From Candidatus Binataceae bacterium (GTDB lineage Bacteria > Desulfobacterota > Binatia > Binatales > Binataceae): DNA of 64,000 bases. Shown in pieces: positions 8,781 through 16,137 of the stretch (positions are counted from its first letter, which is position 1; the number at the start of each line of letters is the position of its first letter). A model generated the notes under the pieces. It was not told the origin of the DNA and did no database searches. It was given only the letters and a program-made list of their open reading frames with translations. The translations under genes and the position numbers were made by a program. The stretch spans positions 22,041 to 86,040 of the forward strand of contig DATJMX010000013.1 of the NCBI GenBank assembly GCA_035508495.1, given 5' to 3'.

Positions 8781-9174
8781 GTCCAATCTCTGGTCGATAG
8801 CGATCACTGCAATTGCCAGCGTGCTGATCGGGTTTGCGATCAGCACACTCGCCTACAGAATGCGAATCTTGAGGGTGCCAGCCGGCAGCTTTGTTGGTCG
8901 GCTGGACAATAAAGTGCATCTCACGTCGGCGCAGCGCGACCAGGTCACCGAAATCATTCGCAACACGCGCGACAAGATCGAAGATATCCGGCGCGACTTC
9001 TTCCGTGCTCGACGCGCCGCGATGTGGGAGTCGTACGACAAGGTCAGGGATGTGCTGACTCCTGATCAGCAGGCGATCTTCGATCGCGATTTTGCCCCGC
9101 CGTGGGGAAGCCGCAAGGAAGCCGAAGTCGAGCACCCAGCTGCGAGCCCGTCGCCATCGCCAGCCGGCAACTAA
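8770..9174 (+). CDS. Membrane-anchored LTxxQ (Spy/CnrX-like) periplasmic sensor
   Basis: A 134-residue protein starting with TTG at 8770 and overlapping the anti-sigma gene by 11 bases. The later GTG at 8821 would remove half of the membrane anchor. It has an N-terminal membrane helix (about 8-28), then a helical periplasmic domain with two LTxxQ-type motifs (LTSAQ, LTPDQ) and many charged residues. A Pro/Ser-rich tail ends it. The LTxxQ fold is shared by Spy, CpxP, ZraP and CnrX. Sigma, anti-sigma and LTxxQ sensor together recall CnrYXH metal sensing, but the signal here is unknown. Confidence 0.75.
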   Translation: MPDKSNLWSIAITAIASVLIGFAISTLAYRMRILRVPAGSFVGRLDNKVHLTSAQRDQVTEIIRNTRDKIEDIRRDFFRARRAAMWESYDKVRDVLTPDQQAIFDRDFAPPWGSRKEAEVEHPAASPSPSPAGN

Positions 9175-9219
9175 GATCGACAGAGTCTGCCGATTAGCTC
9201 GCCGTCTCGGACCCGCTCT

Positions 9220-9519
9220 CTATGCGGGCGGGCGCGCAGATTTCGTGTTGTTTTCGGAAGGAGCTGGACGTCTTTCGAGCTTTATCACTCGCGAACGGTC
9301 GCCGACTGGCGCCGATGCCGGAGCGCTGGCGCGCTTGGCGATAGGCTTGCGCCGCTGGTTCATCATGACGCGCGCACAATCGTAGCAGAAGGCGATTACT
9401 TGCAACTCGCCCCGGTCGTCCTGGCCGAGGACAAGCACGGTTCCGAGATTCTCGTCACCCATAAAGGTGCAGCGGCTACAAGGGAAACCGAGGATCCACT
9501 CTTTCATCTTCTGATTCAT
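9220..9519 (-). CDS. Small double-CxxC protein, probable zinc ribbon
   Basis: A 99-residue protein starting at the ATG at 9519, preceded by a good ribosome site (AAAGGCAG). Two CxxC knuckles (Cys14/17 in FPCSRC and Cys45/48 in FCYDC) about 28 residues apart could bind zinc. A beta-rich segment GTVLVLGQDDRGELQVI lies between them. The C-terminal half is basic, low in complexity and probably disordered. I know no family with this arrangement and assign no function. It lies convergent to the ECF operon. Confidence 0.6.
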   Translation of the reverse strand: MNQKMKEWILGFPCSRCTFMGDENLGTVLVLGQDDRGELQVIAFCYDCARVMMNQRRKPIAKRASAPASAPVGDRSRVIKLERRPAPSENNTKSARPPA

Positions 9520-9576
9520 TGATCTGCCTTTGCGCGGGTCACAGTTTGGCCGGCGCGATAAGGACCTATGCAACAA

Positions 9577-10008
9577 TATTTGGATGCGATCTCGCTCAAG
9601 CGGCTTTAGCTGACAGTCGCCTCATTGGGTGAATTCATCGTTCGGGTTTGCGAGACCGCCGCAGGAAGGAAATGGTTGAGCGATCCACTAGCGCCAGTAT
9701 CTGACCTGGCCGTCAGGCAATTTTTCACTCTCACGGTTACGCCCCCCTTTGGCTTATCCGTCGAGTTCAATGTGGTAGTCTTCTACATACCGGCGTTCGG
9801 TATGTCAACATCAAACTTAAATGAACGCTTTGCCAACTTAAGTTAATTTAATCAAGTTGCGTGAATTTCAGATTTTGTCCTTTTTTGCCCGCTATTGACC
9901 AAAGTGATTTGCATTTAACTGTTAATCAATGAAAATGCGCTCTATTGGTGGTTACGATTGGATATTACTTGCGCTGACGCGGCGCCCTGAATAAAGATTA
10001 CTCTCGAC
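9577..10008. promoter_or_regulatory. AT-rich intergenic island with palindromes upstream of tetR
   Basis: This 432-base gap is far richer in A+T than its surroundings, especially at 9690-9960. It contains a perfect 8-base inverted repeat ACATACCG-N5-CGGTATGT at 9785-9805, a palindrome AACTTAAGTT at 9835-9844, and an inverted GCATTT/AAATGC pair at 9911-9938. Perfect short palindromes next to a tetR start are typical operators. No convincing gene is present; a 73-codon open frame here has poor codon use. Confidence 0.55.
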
Positions 10009-10644
10009 ATGGCCCAGGAAGTTGTATCGCATTCCCGCGATCATCGCGCCGAGGAAACTCGCGATGCGATCGTGACGGCCGCGCGTAAGCTTTTTGCGAC
10101 CAAAGGTTACGCCGACACCTCGATTCGCGACCTAGTCCAGGCGGCGGGCGTCACTCGCGGGGCCCTCTATCATCATTTCAAGGACAAGGAGGCGCTCTTC
10201 GCGCGGGTCTTCGAGTTTGTCGCCCGCGAGACCTTGGGCATCACGCTCGCGGCCGCTGCGCACGGCGATAACCTGTGGGATCGAATCCGCGACGGCCGCG
10301 AGGCTTGGCTGAAATCGTGCACGCGGCCTGAGGTCTATCGCATCATGCTGATCGATGGTCGCAGCGTGTTGAGCGCTGAGCGCCGTCGCGAAATCCTGGG
10401 TTCCATCGGTTCTCTCGAATCCAACCTGATAAAGGCCTCGATCGAGGCACTGATGGATTCTGGCGACGTACCGCGTGTAGTGCCGGTCGAACCGGTTGCC
10501 ACCTTGCTGACGGGCGCGTTCGATGCCGCCGCGCTCATGATCGCCGAAGCGGACGACAAGGAGAAGGTGCGCCGCGAGGTTGGCGATACGCTGACGATGC
10601 TCCTCGAAGCGCTTCGTGACTACGCAACTAACCTCGGGCAATAG
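10009..10644 (+). CDS. TetR-family transcriptional regulator
   Basis: A 211-residue TetR protein. The N-terminal helix-turn-helix (about 20-65) includes RKLFATKGYADTSIRDLVQA and GVTRGALYHHFKDKEALF. A variable ligand-binding helical domain follows. The AT-rich upstream region with palindromes may be its own operator. No transporter or enzyme gene is divergently adjacent, so the regulated pathway is not obvious. The next gene on the opposite strand ends two bases after its stop. Confidence 0.93.
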   Translation: MAQEVVSHSRDHRAEETRDAIVTAARKLFATKGYADTSIRDLVQAAGVTRGALYHHFKDKEALFARVFEFVARETLGITLAAAAHGDNLWDRIRDGREAWLKSCTRPEVYRIMLIDGRSVLSAERRREILGSIGSLESNLIKASIEALMDSGDVPRVVPVEPVATLLTGAFDAAALMIAEADDKEKVRREVGDTLTMLLEALRDYATNLGQ

Positions 10645-10646
10645 GC

Positions 10647-11216
10647 CTACAGTGCGCCGATTTGCTTGAGGGTCTTTTCTGCCTCGGCCGAGACGTTGGG
10701 ATTCTTGACGCTGTCCGCCAGCGCCACACGCAGATACTTCACAGCTTCGTCGCGGTTTCCCGTCGATGCGTAGATCTCTCCCATCCTGAGAGCCGCAAAC
10801 GAGTTCTTCGGATCGACTTCATATGCCTTACGAAAATAGGTCAGGGCGTCGTCATTTTTGGGGGGCTGAAACGACAGGTAGGCCTCACCGATGTTCAGAT
10901 AGCCGGTGACCTGGTTGGGCTGGTTCTTGACCAGCTTCTGATAGACCTTGACGACGTTGGCGAAGTCCGATCGCGAGTTGTAGTAGAGCCCCAGGTAAAC
11001 GTAGGCGTCGGCGTATGTCGGATCGATGTCAGTCGCCTGCCAGAGTAGCTTCACCGCCTCGTTGCTGTCTTGCATCTTGATCGCGGCCTGCACCAGCTCC
11101 CGCGCCTTGGCGGTGTTGGCATCGTCGGCCCGAGCGGGGCGTAACGCGATCGAGATCGATAAGACAGTTGCCGCAGCGAGCGTGATAAGCGAAAGTGCGG
11201 AACAACGACGGGGCAT
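10647..11216 (-). CDS. Exported TPR-repeat protein
   Basis: A 189-residue protein with a Sec signal peptide (MPRRCSALSLITLAAATVL, probable cleavage near ARA-DD), followed by four to five tetratricopeptide units such as YADAYVYLGLYYNSRSDFAN and FAALRMGEIYASTGNRDEA. I chose the ATG at 11216 because the signal peptide starts there; a longer frame extends to 11270. It is probably a periplasmic scaffold protein. It is divergent from the alpha/beta hydrolase gene and convergent with tetR. Confidence 0.8.
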   Translation of the reverse strand: MPRRCSALSLITLAAATVLSISIALRPARADDANTAKARELVQAAIKMQDSNEAVKLLWQATDIDPTYADAYVYLGLYYNSRSDFANVVKVYQKLVKNQPNQVTGYLNIGEAYLSFQPPKNDDALTYFRKAYEVDPKNSFAALRMGEIYASTGNRDEAVKYLRVALADSVKNPNVSAEAEKTLKQIGAL

Positions 11217-11327
11217 GACTTCAGGTGGAGCTTTCGGGACGCTGTTAGAATCGTGCCATGAATGGCGCACGAATCAAAGTCGCCCGATTTCCATCGCGAT
11301 AGCGGCTCTCTGAGAGCGAGCAACGGG

Positions 11328-12143
11328 ATGAAGCAGCATCGATTTAAGGCCAACGGACTTTTGCTCAATTGCGTTGACTACGGCGGCGCGGGCAAGCCCG
11401 CGTTGCTCTTCGTCCACGGCGGCTCGGCTCACGCGCATTGGTGGGACTTCGTCGCGCCCGCCTTTATCGACGATTTCCACGCGCTCGCGATCGACCAGCG
11501 CGGCCACGGCGAAAGCGAATGGCCCGCGGATTGGGCCTATGGCTCACGCCATTATGTAGCGGATCTCGACCAGGTGATCGATCAATGGAACTTCGGTCCG
11601 CCAATCCTCGTCGGGCATTCGATGGGCGCGCATAACGTGCTCGTTTATGCGGCGGCGCACGCCGATAAGCTGCGCGGCCTGGTTGCGATCGACAGCCCGC
11701 CCGATTACAGCGAGGCGTCGGTTCAGTTCCTGCGCAAATATGCCGAGCGCCCGGGGCGCCGCTTCGACTCGCTGGATGAGGCGGTGTCGAATTTCAAGGT
11801 CCTGCCGCGCGAGACGCTGGCGAGCAAGGAGATCCTCGAGCACGTCGCGCGCAAGACCTACCGACAGGTCGATGACGGTAAATGGATTCACAAAATCGAT
11901 CGCCGCACTATGATCCGCGAGCCGCTCACGATGTGGGAGTCGCTGCATCGCGTCACCTGCCCCGCCCTGCTCATCAAGATCAAGAAGAGCCCATTGCTCG
12001 CGATCGATCAGGCGCGCAAGATGGTCGAAGCCATGCCCAAGGGCGAGCTCGCCGAGATCGACGATTCGTACCATCATGCGATGCTCGACAATCCGCGCGG
12101 TTTGATCGCCGCGATGAAGAAGTTTCTCGACAAGCTTAAGTGA
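11328..12143 (+). CDS. Alpha/beta-fold hydrolase
   Basis: A 271-residue hydrolase from the ATG at 11328; an in-frame ATG at 11262 adds 22 residues without fold features. The oxyanion segment FVHGGSAHAHWW, the strand LAIDQRGHGESEW and the nucleophile elbow GHSMG (Ser98) are present. A late acid residue and a YHHAM histidine complete a probable catalytic triad. The substrate is unknown; related proteins hydrolyse esters, lactones or epoxides. The stop overlaps the start of the next, related hydrolase by four bases, so the two form a tandem pair. Confidence 0.88.
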   Translation: MKQHRFKANGLLLNCVDYGGAGKPALLFVHGGSAHAHWWDFVAPAFIDDFHALAIDQRGHGESEWPADWAYGSRHYVADLDQVIDQWNFGPPILVGHSMGAHNVLVYAAAHADKLRGLVAIDSPPDYSEASVQFLRKYAERPGRRFDSLDEAVSNFKVLPRETLASKEILEHVARKTYRQVDDGKWIHKIDRRTMIREPLTMWESLHRVTCPALLIKIKKSPLLAIDQARKMVEAMPKGELAEIDDSYHHAMLDNPRGLIAAMKKFLDKLK

Positions 12144-12970
12144 CCGAACCGCATCAGCATCTTTTCGACGGCGCGCCGCGGCTGCACTACCTGGAATGGA
12201 ATTCGGACGCGAAACAGACGCTGATCCTGCTGCATGGCAACTCGGCCAATGCTTGGTGGTGGGAGGCGGTCGCGCGCGCGATCTCGCGCGACTTTCGAAT
12301 CGTCGCGCTCGATCAGCGCGGCCACGGGGACAGCGAATGGGTTCAGCCACCAGCGTACGCGCCGCGCGAATACGCCCAGGACCTCGCGCGCTTCATCGAA
12401 CATGATTCGCAACTGCACGGTCGCCCGATCATCGTCGGGCACAGCATGGGCGGGTTGAGCGTCCTCGCCTATGCCGCGAAGCATCTTGATGCCGCGCGCG
12501 GCGCGATCGTGATCGATTCCGCGATCGTGTCGAGCCGCGGCCGCGATCGTTATCTGCGCCGCCTGAAGAGCCTACCTGTCGTTACTTATCCCGATCTTGA
12601 AACCGCCAAGGCGCGCTATCGCCTGATGCCGAATGAAGGCGAGATCGCGCCTGAGATCCTCGGCACCGTCGCGGAGAAGAGTCTCGCGCGCACCGATGAA
12701 GGGCGATGGACGCTGAAGTTCGATCGCGACAGCTTCTTCGGCGGCGACGGCATGAACGTGGTCGAGGCTCTCGCCGCTGTGACGATCCCAACCCTGCTGG
12801 TGCGTGCGGAGAACAGCCGCATCATGACGGTGGAAGGCCTCGAGCGCGCCGCCATCGCCAATCCGCGCGCGCAAGCGGTGACGATCCCGGGTGCGCATCA
12901 TCATGTTCTGCTCGAGATGCCGGCCGCTGTCGCCCAAGTGATCGAAGACTTCGCGCGCAGCCTCGAATGA
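12140..12970 (+). CDS. Alpha/beta-fold hydrolase (tandem paralogue)
   Basis: A 276-residue hydrolase starting with GTG inside the previous stop (GTGA). It shows LLHGNSANAWWW, ALDQRGHGDSEW, the nucleophile elbow GHSMGG (Ser102) and a C-terminal GAHHHVL histidine. The sequence and the shared WW/QRGHG(E/D)SEW features indicate that it arose by duplication with the upstream hydrolase. It overlaps the following NlpC/P60-like gene by four bases, giving a tightly coupled three-gene unit. Confidence 0.88.
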   Translation: MTEPHQHLFDGAPRLHYLEWNSDAKQTLILLHGNSANAWWWEAVARAISRDFRIVALDQRGHGDSEWVQPPAYAPREYAQDLARFIEHDSQLHGRPIIVGHSMGGLSVLAYAAKHLDAARGAIVIDSAIVSSRGRDRYLRRLKSLPVVTYPDLETAKARYRLMPNEGEIAPEILGTVAEKSLARTDEGRWTLKFDRDSFFGGDGMNVVEALAAVTIPTLLVRAENSRIMTVEGLERAAIANPRAQAVTIPGAHHHVLLEMPAAVAQVIEDFARSLE

Positions 12971-13413
12971 AGGCGCGGCGCAGCAGGCCAATCACTCTGA
13001 AGATCCCAGCGCGGTTTTTGTCGGTCCCCTACGACGGCTCTCGATATCCAGGTGCCATCAAGGCTTCGGACCTGCGCGACGGCGCGAACTGTCAGCGATT
13101 TGCATTCGAGCTACTGCGGCACTTCGGCAGGACGGTTCCGAATTTTCGTTCGAGCGAGCTATGGGACGATGCTGAGCAGACGACGATCGCGAAGCGACTC
13201 CGCCCTCTCGATCTGTTGCTGTTCAGCCGCGACGGTCGCGCGTGGGGCGCGCATGTTGGCGTCTATCTCGGTGAAGGCCAGGTGATTCATCTGGCGAAGA
13301 AAGTCGGACGTCCCGAGATCTGGACGATGGCTGACTTCGCGGCCGATCCTTCTTATCGAGTGTTCATCGGGGCCAAGCGCGTCAGAGCGTCGTCGCGCGT
13401 GCGAGCGCGTTAG
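12967..13413 (+). CDS. NlpC/P60-like cysteine peptidase-fold protein
   Basis: A 148-residue protein whose ATG overlaps the previous stop (ATGA). The segment DGANCQRFAFELL (Cys42) and WGAHVGVYLGEGQVIHLAK (His95, His108) fit the Cys-His arrangement of NlpC/P60 enzymes, which cut peptidoglycan stem peptides or related amides. There is no signal peptide or SH3/LysM domain, so it may act in the cytoplasm on a small substrate rather than on the wall. Coupling to two hydrolases suggests a small-molecule pathway (inference). Confidence 0.72.
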   Translation: MKARRSRPITLKIPARFLSVPYDGSRYPGAIKASDLRDGANCQRFAFELLRHFGRTVPNFRSSELWDDAEQTTIAKRLRPLDLLLFSRDGRAWGAHVGVYLGEGQVIHLAKKVGRPEIWTMADFAADPSYRVFIGAKRVRASSRVRAR

Positions 13414-13769
13414 CCCTTCCGGCAGACCACCTCGATATTGTTGCCATCGGGATCGAAAATGAACGCGGCGTAGTAGGTCGGAGTATATTGGGCGCGAATC
13501 CCGGGCGCGCCGTTGTCGATACCACCCGCCGCGATCGCGGCTTGATAGAACGCGTCGACGGCAGTGCGGTCTTTCGCGCCGAACGCAAAGTGCGATCGAT
13601 TGCGCGGCTCGCCGACGTGGATCCAGAACGAGGGAAATGAATCGTCGCCGAACCCGATAGCGTTCTCCAGTTCATAAATGATTTTGAAGTCGAGCGGTGC
13701 CAGCACCTGGGCGTAGAAATCCTTGCTACACGCAAGATCGGAAACAAATAGTTCCATGTGATCGAGCAT
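13410..13769 (-). CDS. VOC-family glyoxalase/dioxygenase-like protein
   Basis: A 119-residue single vicinal-oxygen-chelate domain. MLDHMELFVSDLACSKDFYAQVL starts the first beta-alpha-beta-beta-beta module and AAFIFDPDGNNIEVV ends the second, as in glyoxalase I, fosfomycin resistance and bleomycin resistance proteins. The metal ligands His (DHMEL), His (SHFAF) and Glu (NNIEVV) are present. The substrate cannot be told from sequence. It is convergent with the NlpC/P60-like gene, overlapping it by four bases. Confidence 0.87.
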   Translation of the reverse strand: MLDHMELFVSDLACSKDFYAQVLAPLDFKIIYELENAIGFGDDSFPSFWIHVGEPRNRSHFAFGAKDRTAVDAFYQAAIAAGGIDNGAPGIRAQYTPTYYAAFIFDPDGNNIEVVCRKG

Positions 13770-13804
13770 CGGCGAAATCCTCCGCTTAACGATCAGTCAA
13801 CGCG

Positions 13805-14248
13805 TCAAAGCGGCCGTTCCATCTTGCGATGTGCAATTCCTGCCTCCTCGAACACGTCGCCGATCGGAATATAGCCGCTGCGCAGGTAGAAACCTTCCGC
13901 AGTGAGTTGCGCATGAAGCACAGCCACGCGAAAACCGCGCGCGCGTGCCGCGTTCATCAGAAATTCCAGGATCTCGCGGCCGATTCCGCTGCCGCGCAGC
14001 TCGCGCAGCACCGCCATCCTGCCGATTTTGATTTCGTGCTCGCCATGCGGCAGCATCCTGCCTGTGCCGACCGGAGCGCCATCGATGAGCGCGAGCGCAT
14101 GGAAGGCGCGCGCATCGTCGTCATCGAGCTCGATTGCTTCAGGCACGTTCTGCTCTTCGATAAAGACGCGGCGGCGAATCGCATAAGCCTGCTCGAATTG
14201 CGCCGGCGTCGTGATCGCGACGACTTCGATGTTCTCGTGACCCGCCAT
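13805..14248 (-). CDS. GNAT-family N-acetyltransferase (ElaA/YjcF-like)
   Basis: A 147-residue GCN5-related acetyltransferase. The acetyl-CoA pyrophosphate loop is RELRGSGIGREIL. The N-terminal AYAIRRRVFIEEQNVPEAIELD is the YjcF/ElaA-type N-terminus. VLHAQLTAEGFYLRSGYIPIG is motif B. The acceptor substrate is unknown. It is a monocistronic gene divergent from the thioredoxin-like gene at 14.3 kb. Confidence 0.88.
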   Translation of the reverse strand: MAGHENIEVVAITTPAQFEQAYAIRRRVFIEEQNVPEAIELDDDDARAFHALALIDGAPVGTGRMLPHGEHEIKIGRMAVLRELRGSGIGREILEFLMNAARARGFRVAVLHAQLTAEGFYLRSGYIPIGDVFEEAGIAHRKMERPL

Positions 14249-14337
14249 GCCGCCTCAGTATCGCGCCGATTGTCTCGCGTCAAACTCGGGGTTCATCGTG
14301 CGATGAGGCCTGTGCTACGCTTTCGCGCGTAAAGCAA

Positions 14338-15318
14338 ATGCCGAAGCTTCAGGAAACGATTTATGCGCCGGAATTCGAGGGCGGAACGTGGGTGCAGGGC
14401 GCGCCCGTCGTGCTCAGCGCGTTGCGCGACAAGGCTGTCGTGCTGGTCGATTTCTGGGATTTTACTTGCGTCAATTGTATCCGCACGTTGCCGTACGTTG
14501 CGCAGTGGCATCGGCGTTACGCCGACAAGGGGCTCGTCGTAGTCGGAGTGCATGCGCCGGAGTTTTCATTCGCGCGTGAGGGCTCGTTCGTCGTCGATGC
14601 AGCGCGGCGCTTCGGTCTCGAGTATCCAATAGTGCTCGACAATGAATACGCGATCTGGCGCGCCTACACGAACCGTTTCTGGCCGGCGAAATATCTCGTC
14701 GATGCCAAGCGGCGGATTCGCTACTACCACTTCGGCGAAGGCGCATACGAGGAAAGCGAAATCGCGATTCAGCAGGCACTGCGCGATTTGAATCCTGCGA
14801 TCGAGTTGCCGCCGCCGATGCCGCCGATGCGCGACAGCGACCGTCCCGGCGCGGTGTGCTATCGCGTTACGCCCGAGCTTTATCTCGGCCACGCGCGCGG
14901 ACAGTTCGGAAATCCTGGTGGAGTTGCGAAGGACACCGCCTACGACTACACCGATCCCGGACGTCACATGGAAGGGCTGGCGTTCCTCGGCGGGCGATGG
15001 CGTGTCGAGCAGGAAGCCGCGCACGCTGACGCGGCGGGTGCGTCGCTTGCGATTCGCTACACCTCGAAAGACGTCAACCTCGTGATGGCGCCGCCGCCCG
15101 GTCTCTCGATTCGTGCCGAATTGATCCTGGGCGAAGGTGAGAAGCCGGGCGACGATGTGAGACTTGAAGGCGGGCGTGCGTTTGTCACCGTCGATCGCCC
15201 GCGGATGTATTCGCTGGTGTCGAACGACTCGGTGAACTCCGGCGCGCTCACGATTCGCGCCGAAGCGGCAGGTCTCACCCTGTATGCGTTCACATTCATC
15301 TCGTGCGCGGTCGCATAG
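14338..15318 (+). CDS. Thioredoxin-fold redoxin with C-terminal beta-rich domain (DipZ-like)
   Basis: A 326-residue protein. The N-terminal redoxin domain (about 1-155) has the redox motif WDFTCVNCIRT (Cys44/Cys47). The C-terminal domain of about 150 residues is beta-rich with a YLGHARGQFGNPGG segment. This layout matches the soluble thioredoxin plus carbohydrate-binding-like module of DipZ-type proteins, here without the CcdA membrane part. There is no signal peptide, so it is probably cytoplasmic. Thiol-disulfide exchange is likely; the partner is unknown. Confidence 0.85.
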   Translation: MPKLQETIYAPEFEGGTWVQGAPVVLSALRDKAVVLVDFWDFTCVNCIRTLPYVAQWHRRYADKGLVVVGVHAPEFSFAREGSFVVDAARRFGLEYPIVLDNEYAIWRAYTNRFWPAKYLVDAKRRIRYYHFGEGAYEESEIAIQQALRDLNPAIELPPPMPPMRDSDRPGAVCYRVTPELYLGHARGQFGNPGGVAKDTAYDYTDPGRHMEGLAFLGGRWRVEQEAAHADAAGASLAIRYTSKDVNLVMAPPPGLSIRAELILGEGEKPGDDVRLEGGRAFVTVDRPRMYSLVSNDSVNSGALTIRAEAAGLTLYAFTFISCAVA

Positions 15319-15336
15319 TCCGCGAAGGCGAATCCA

Positions 15337-16134
15337 ATGGAACAGGAACCAGTCAAGGCCACGGATTCAGAAATCAAAGCTGCAGCCGAGGTTTTGCTCG
15401 CGGCGCGTTATCCGATTGCACTGACGGGGGCGGGGATGTCGGTCGAAAGCGGGATCCCGCCGTTTCGCGGCCCGGGCGGACTCTGGACGAAATACGGCGA
15501 GCCGCCGACGAACGGCTTCCAGCGCTTTCTTGCCGACCCCAAGAAGGCGTGGGAAGAGCGCCTCGCGAGCCGCAACGACGAGCTCTACAAGCCGCTGTCC
15601 GTTGCCAAGCCGAATCCGGGGCACGCGGCGCTCGTCGAGCTCGAGACGATGGGCGTGCTGCGGTTCGTAATTACACAAAATGTGGACGATCTGCATCGCC
15701 AGGCAGGCCAGAAGTCACTGGCCGAGATTCACGGCAACTGGACCCTGATCCGATGCATCGACTGCGGCCGCAGGTTCCAGCGCGAGGAAATCAGTCTCGA
15801 AGCGCTGCCGCCGATCTGCCCGAAATGTGAAGGCATCCTCAAGAGCGACACCGTCTCGTTTGGCGAGCCGATCCCGACCGACGTGCTCAACCAGTGCGCG
15901 CGCCACGCCGCCCAGTCCGACCTCGTGATCGTCGCCGGCACTTCAGCCACCGTCTACCCCGCAGCCGGCTTCGCCATCGAAGTAAAAGAACGCGGCGGCA
16001 CGTTGATCGAAGTAAATCTCTACGAATCCGAAATCACCCGATTCTGCGACATAAGCCTCCGCGGAGGCTCCGCCGAAATCCTCCCGCGCCTGGTCGCCGC
16101 CGTGAGCGCATCGAGGAAACAAAAGCTGTCCTGA
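15337..16134 (+). CDS. NAD-dependent protein deacylase (sirtuin)
   Basis: Sir2-family enzyme of 265 residues that removes acyl groups from lysine using NAD+. NAD-binding motifs GAGMSVESGIPPFRG and TQNVDDLH are present, as is the catalytic His in IHGN. Four zinc cysteines occur as CIDC and CPKC, and AGTSATVYPAAGF is the conserved C-terminal NAD loop. The length fits class III or U bacterial sirtuins. It ends three bases before the convergent glycosyltransferase gene. Confidence 0.95.
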   Translation: MEQEPVKATDSEIKAAAEVLLAARYPIALTGAGMSVESGIPPFRGPGGLWTKYGEPPTNGFQRFLADPKKAWEERLASRNDELYKPLSVAKPNPGHAALVELETMGVLRFVITQNVDDLHRQAGQKSLAEIHGNWTLIRCIDCGRRFQREEISLEALPPICPKCEGILKSDTVSFGEPIPTDVLNQCARHAAQSDLVIVAGTSATVYPAAGFAIEVKERGGTLIEVNLYESEITRFCDISLRGGSAEILPRLVAAVSASRKQKLS

Positions 16135-16137
16135 TCT

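Noticed and set aside
9625..9846. 73-codon plus-strand frame
   Set aside because: It lies in the AT-rich island, has no ribosome site and uses atypical codons; I treat it as non-coding.
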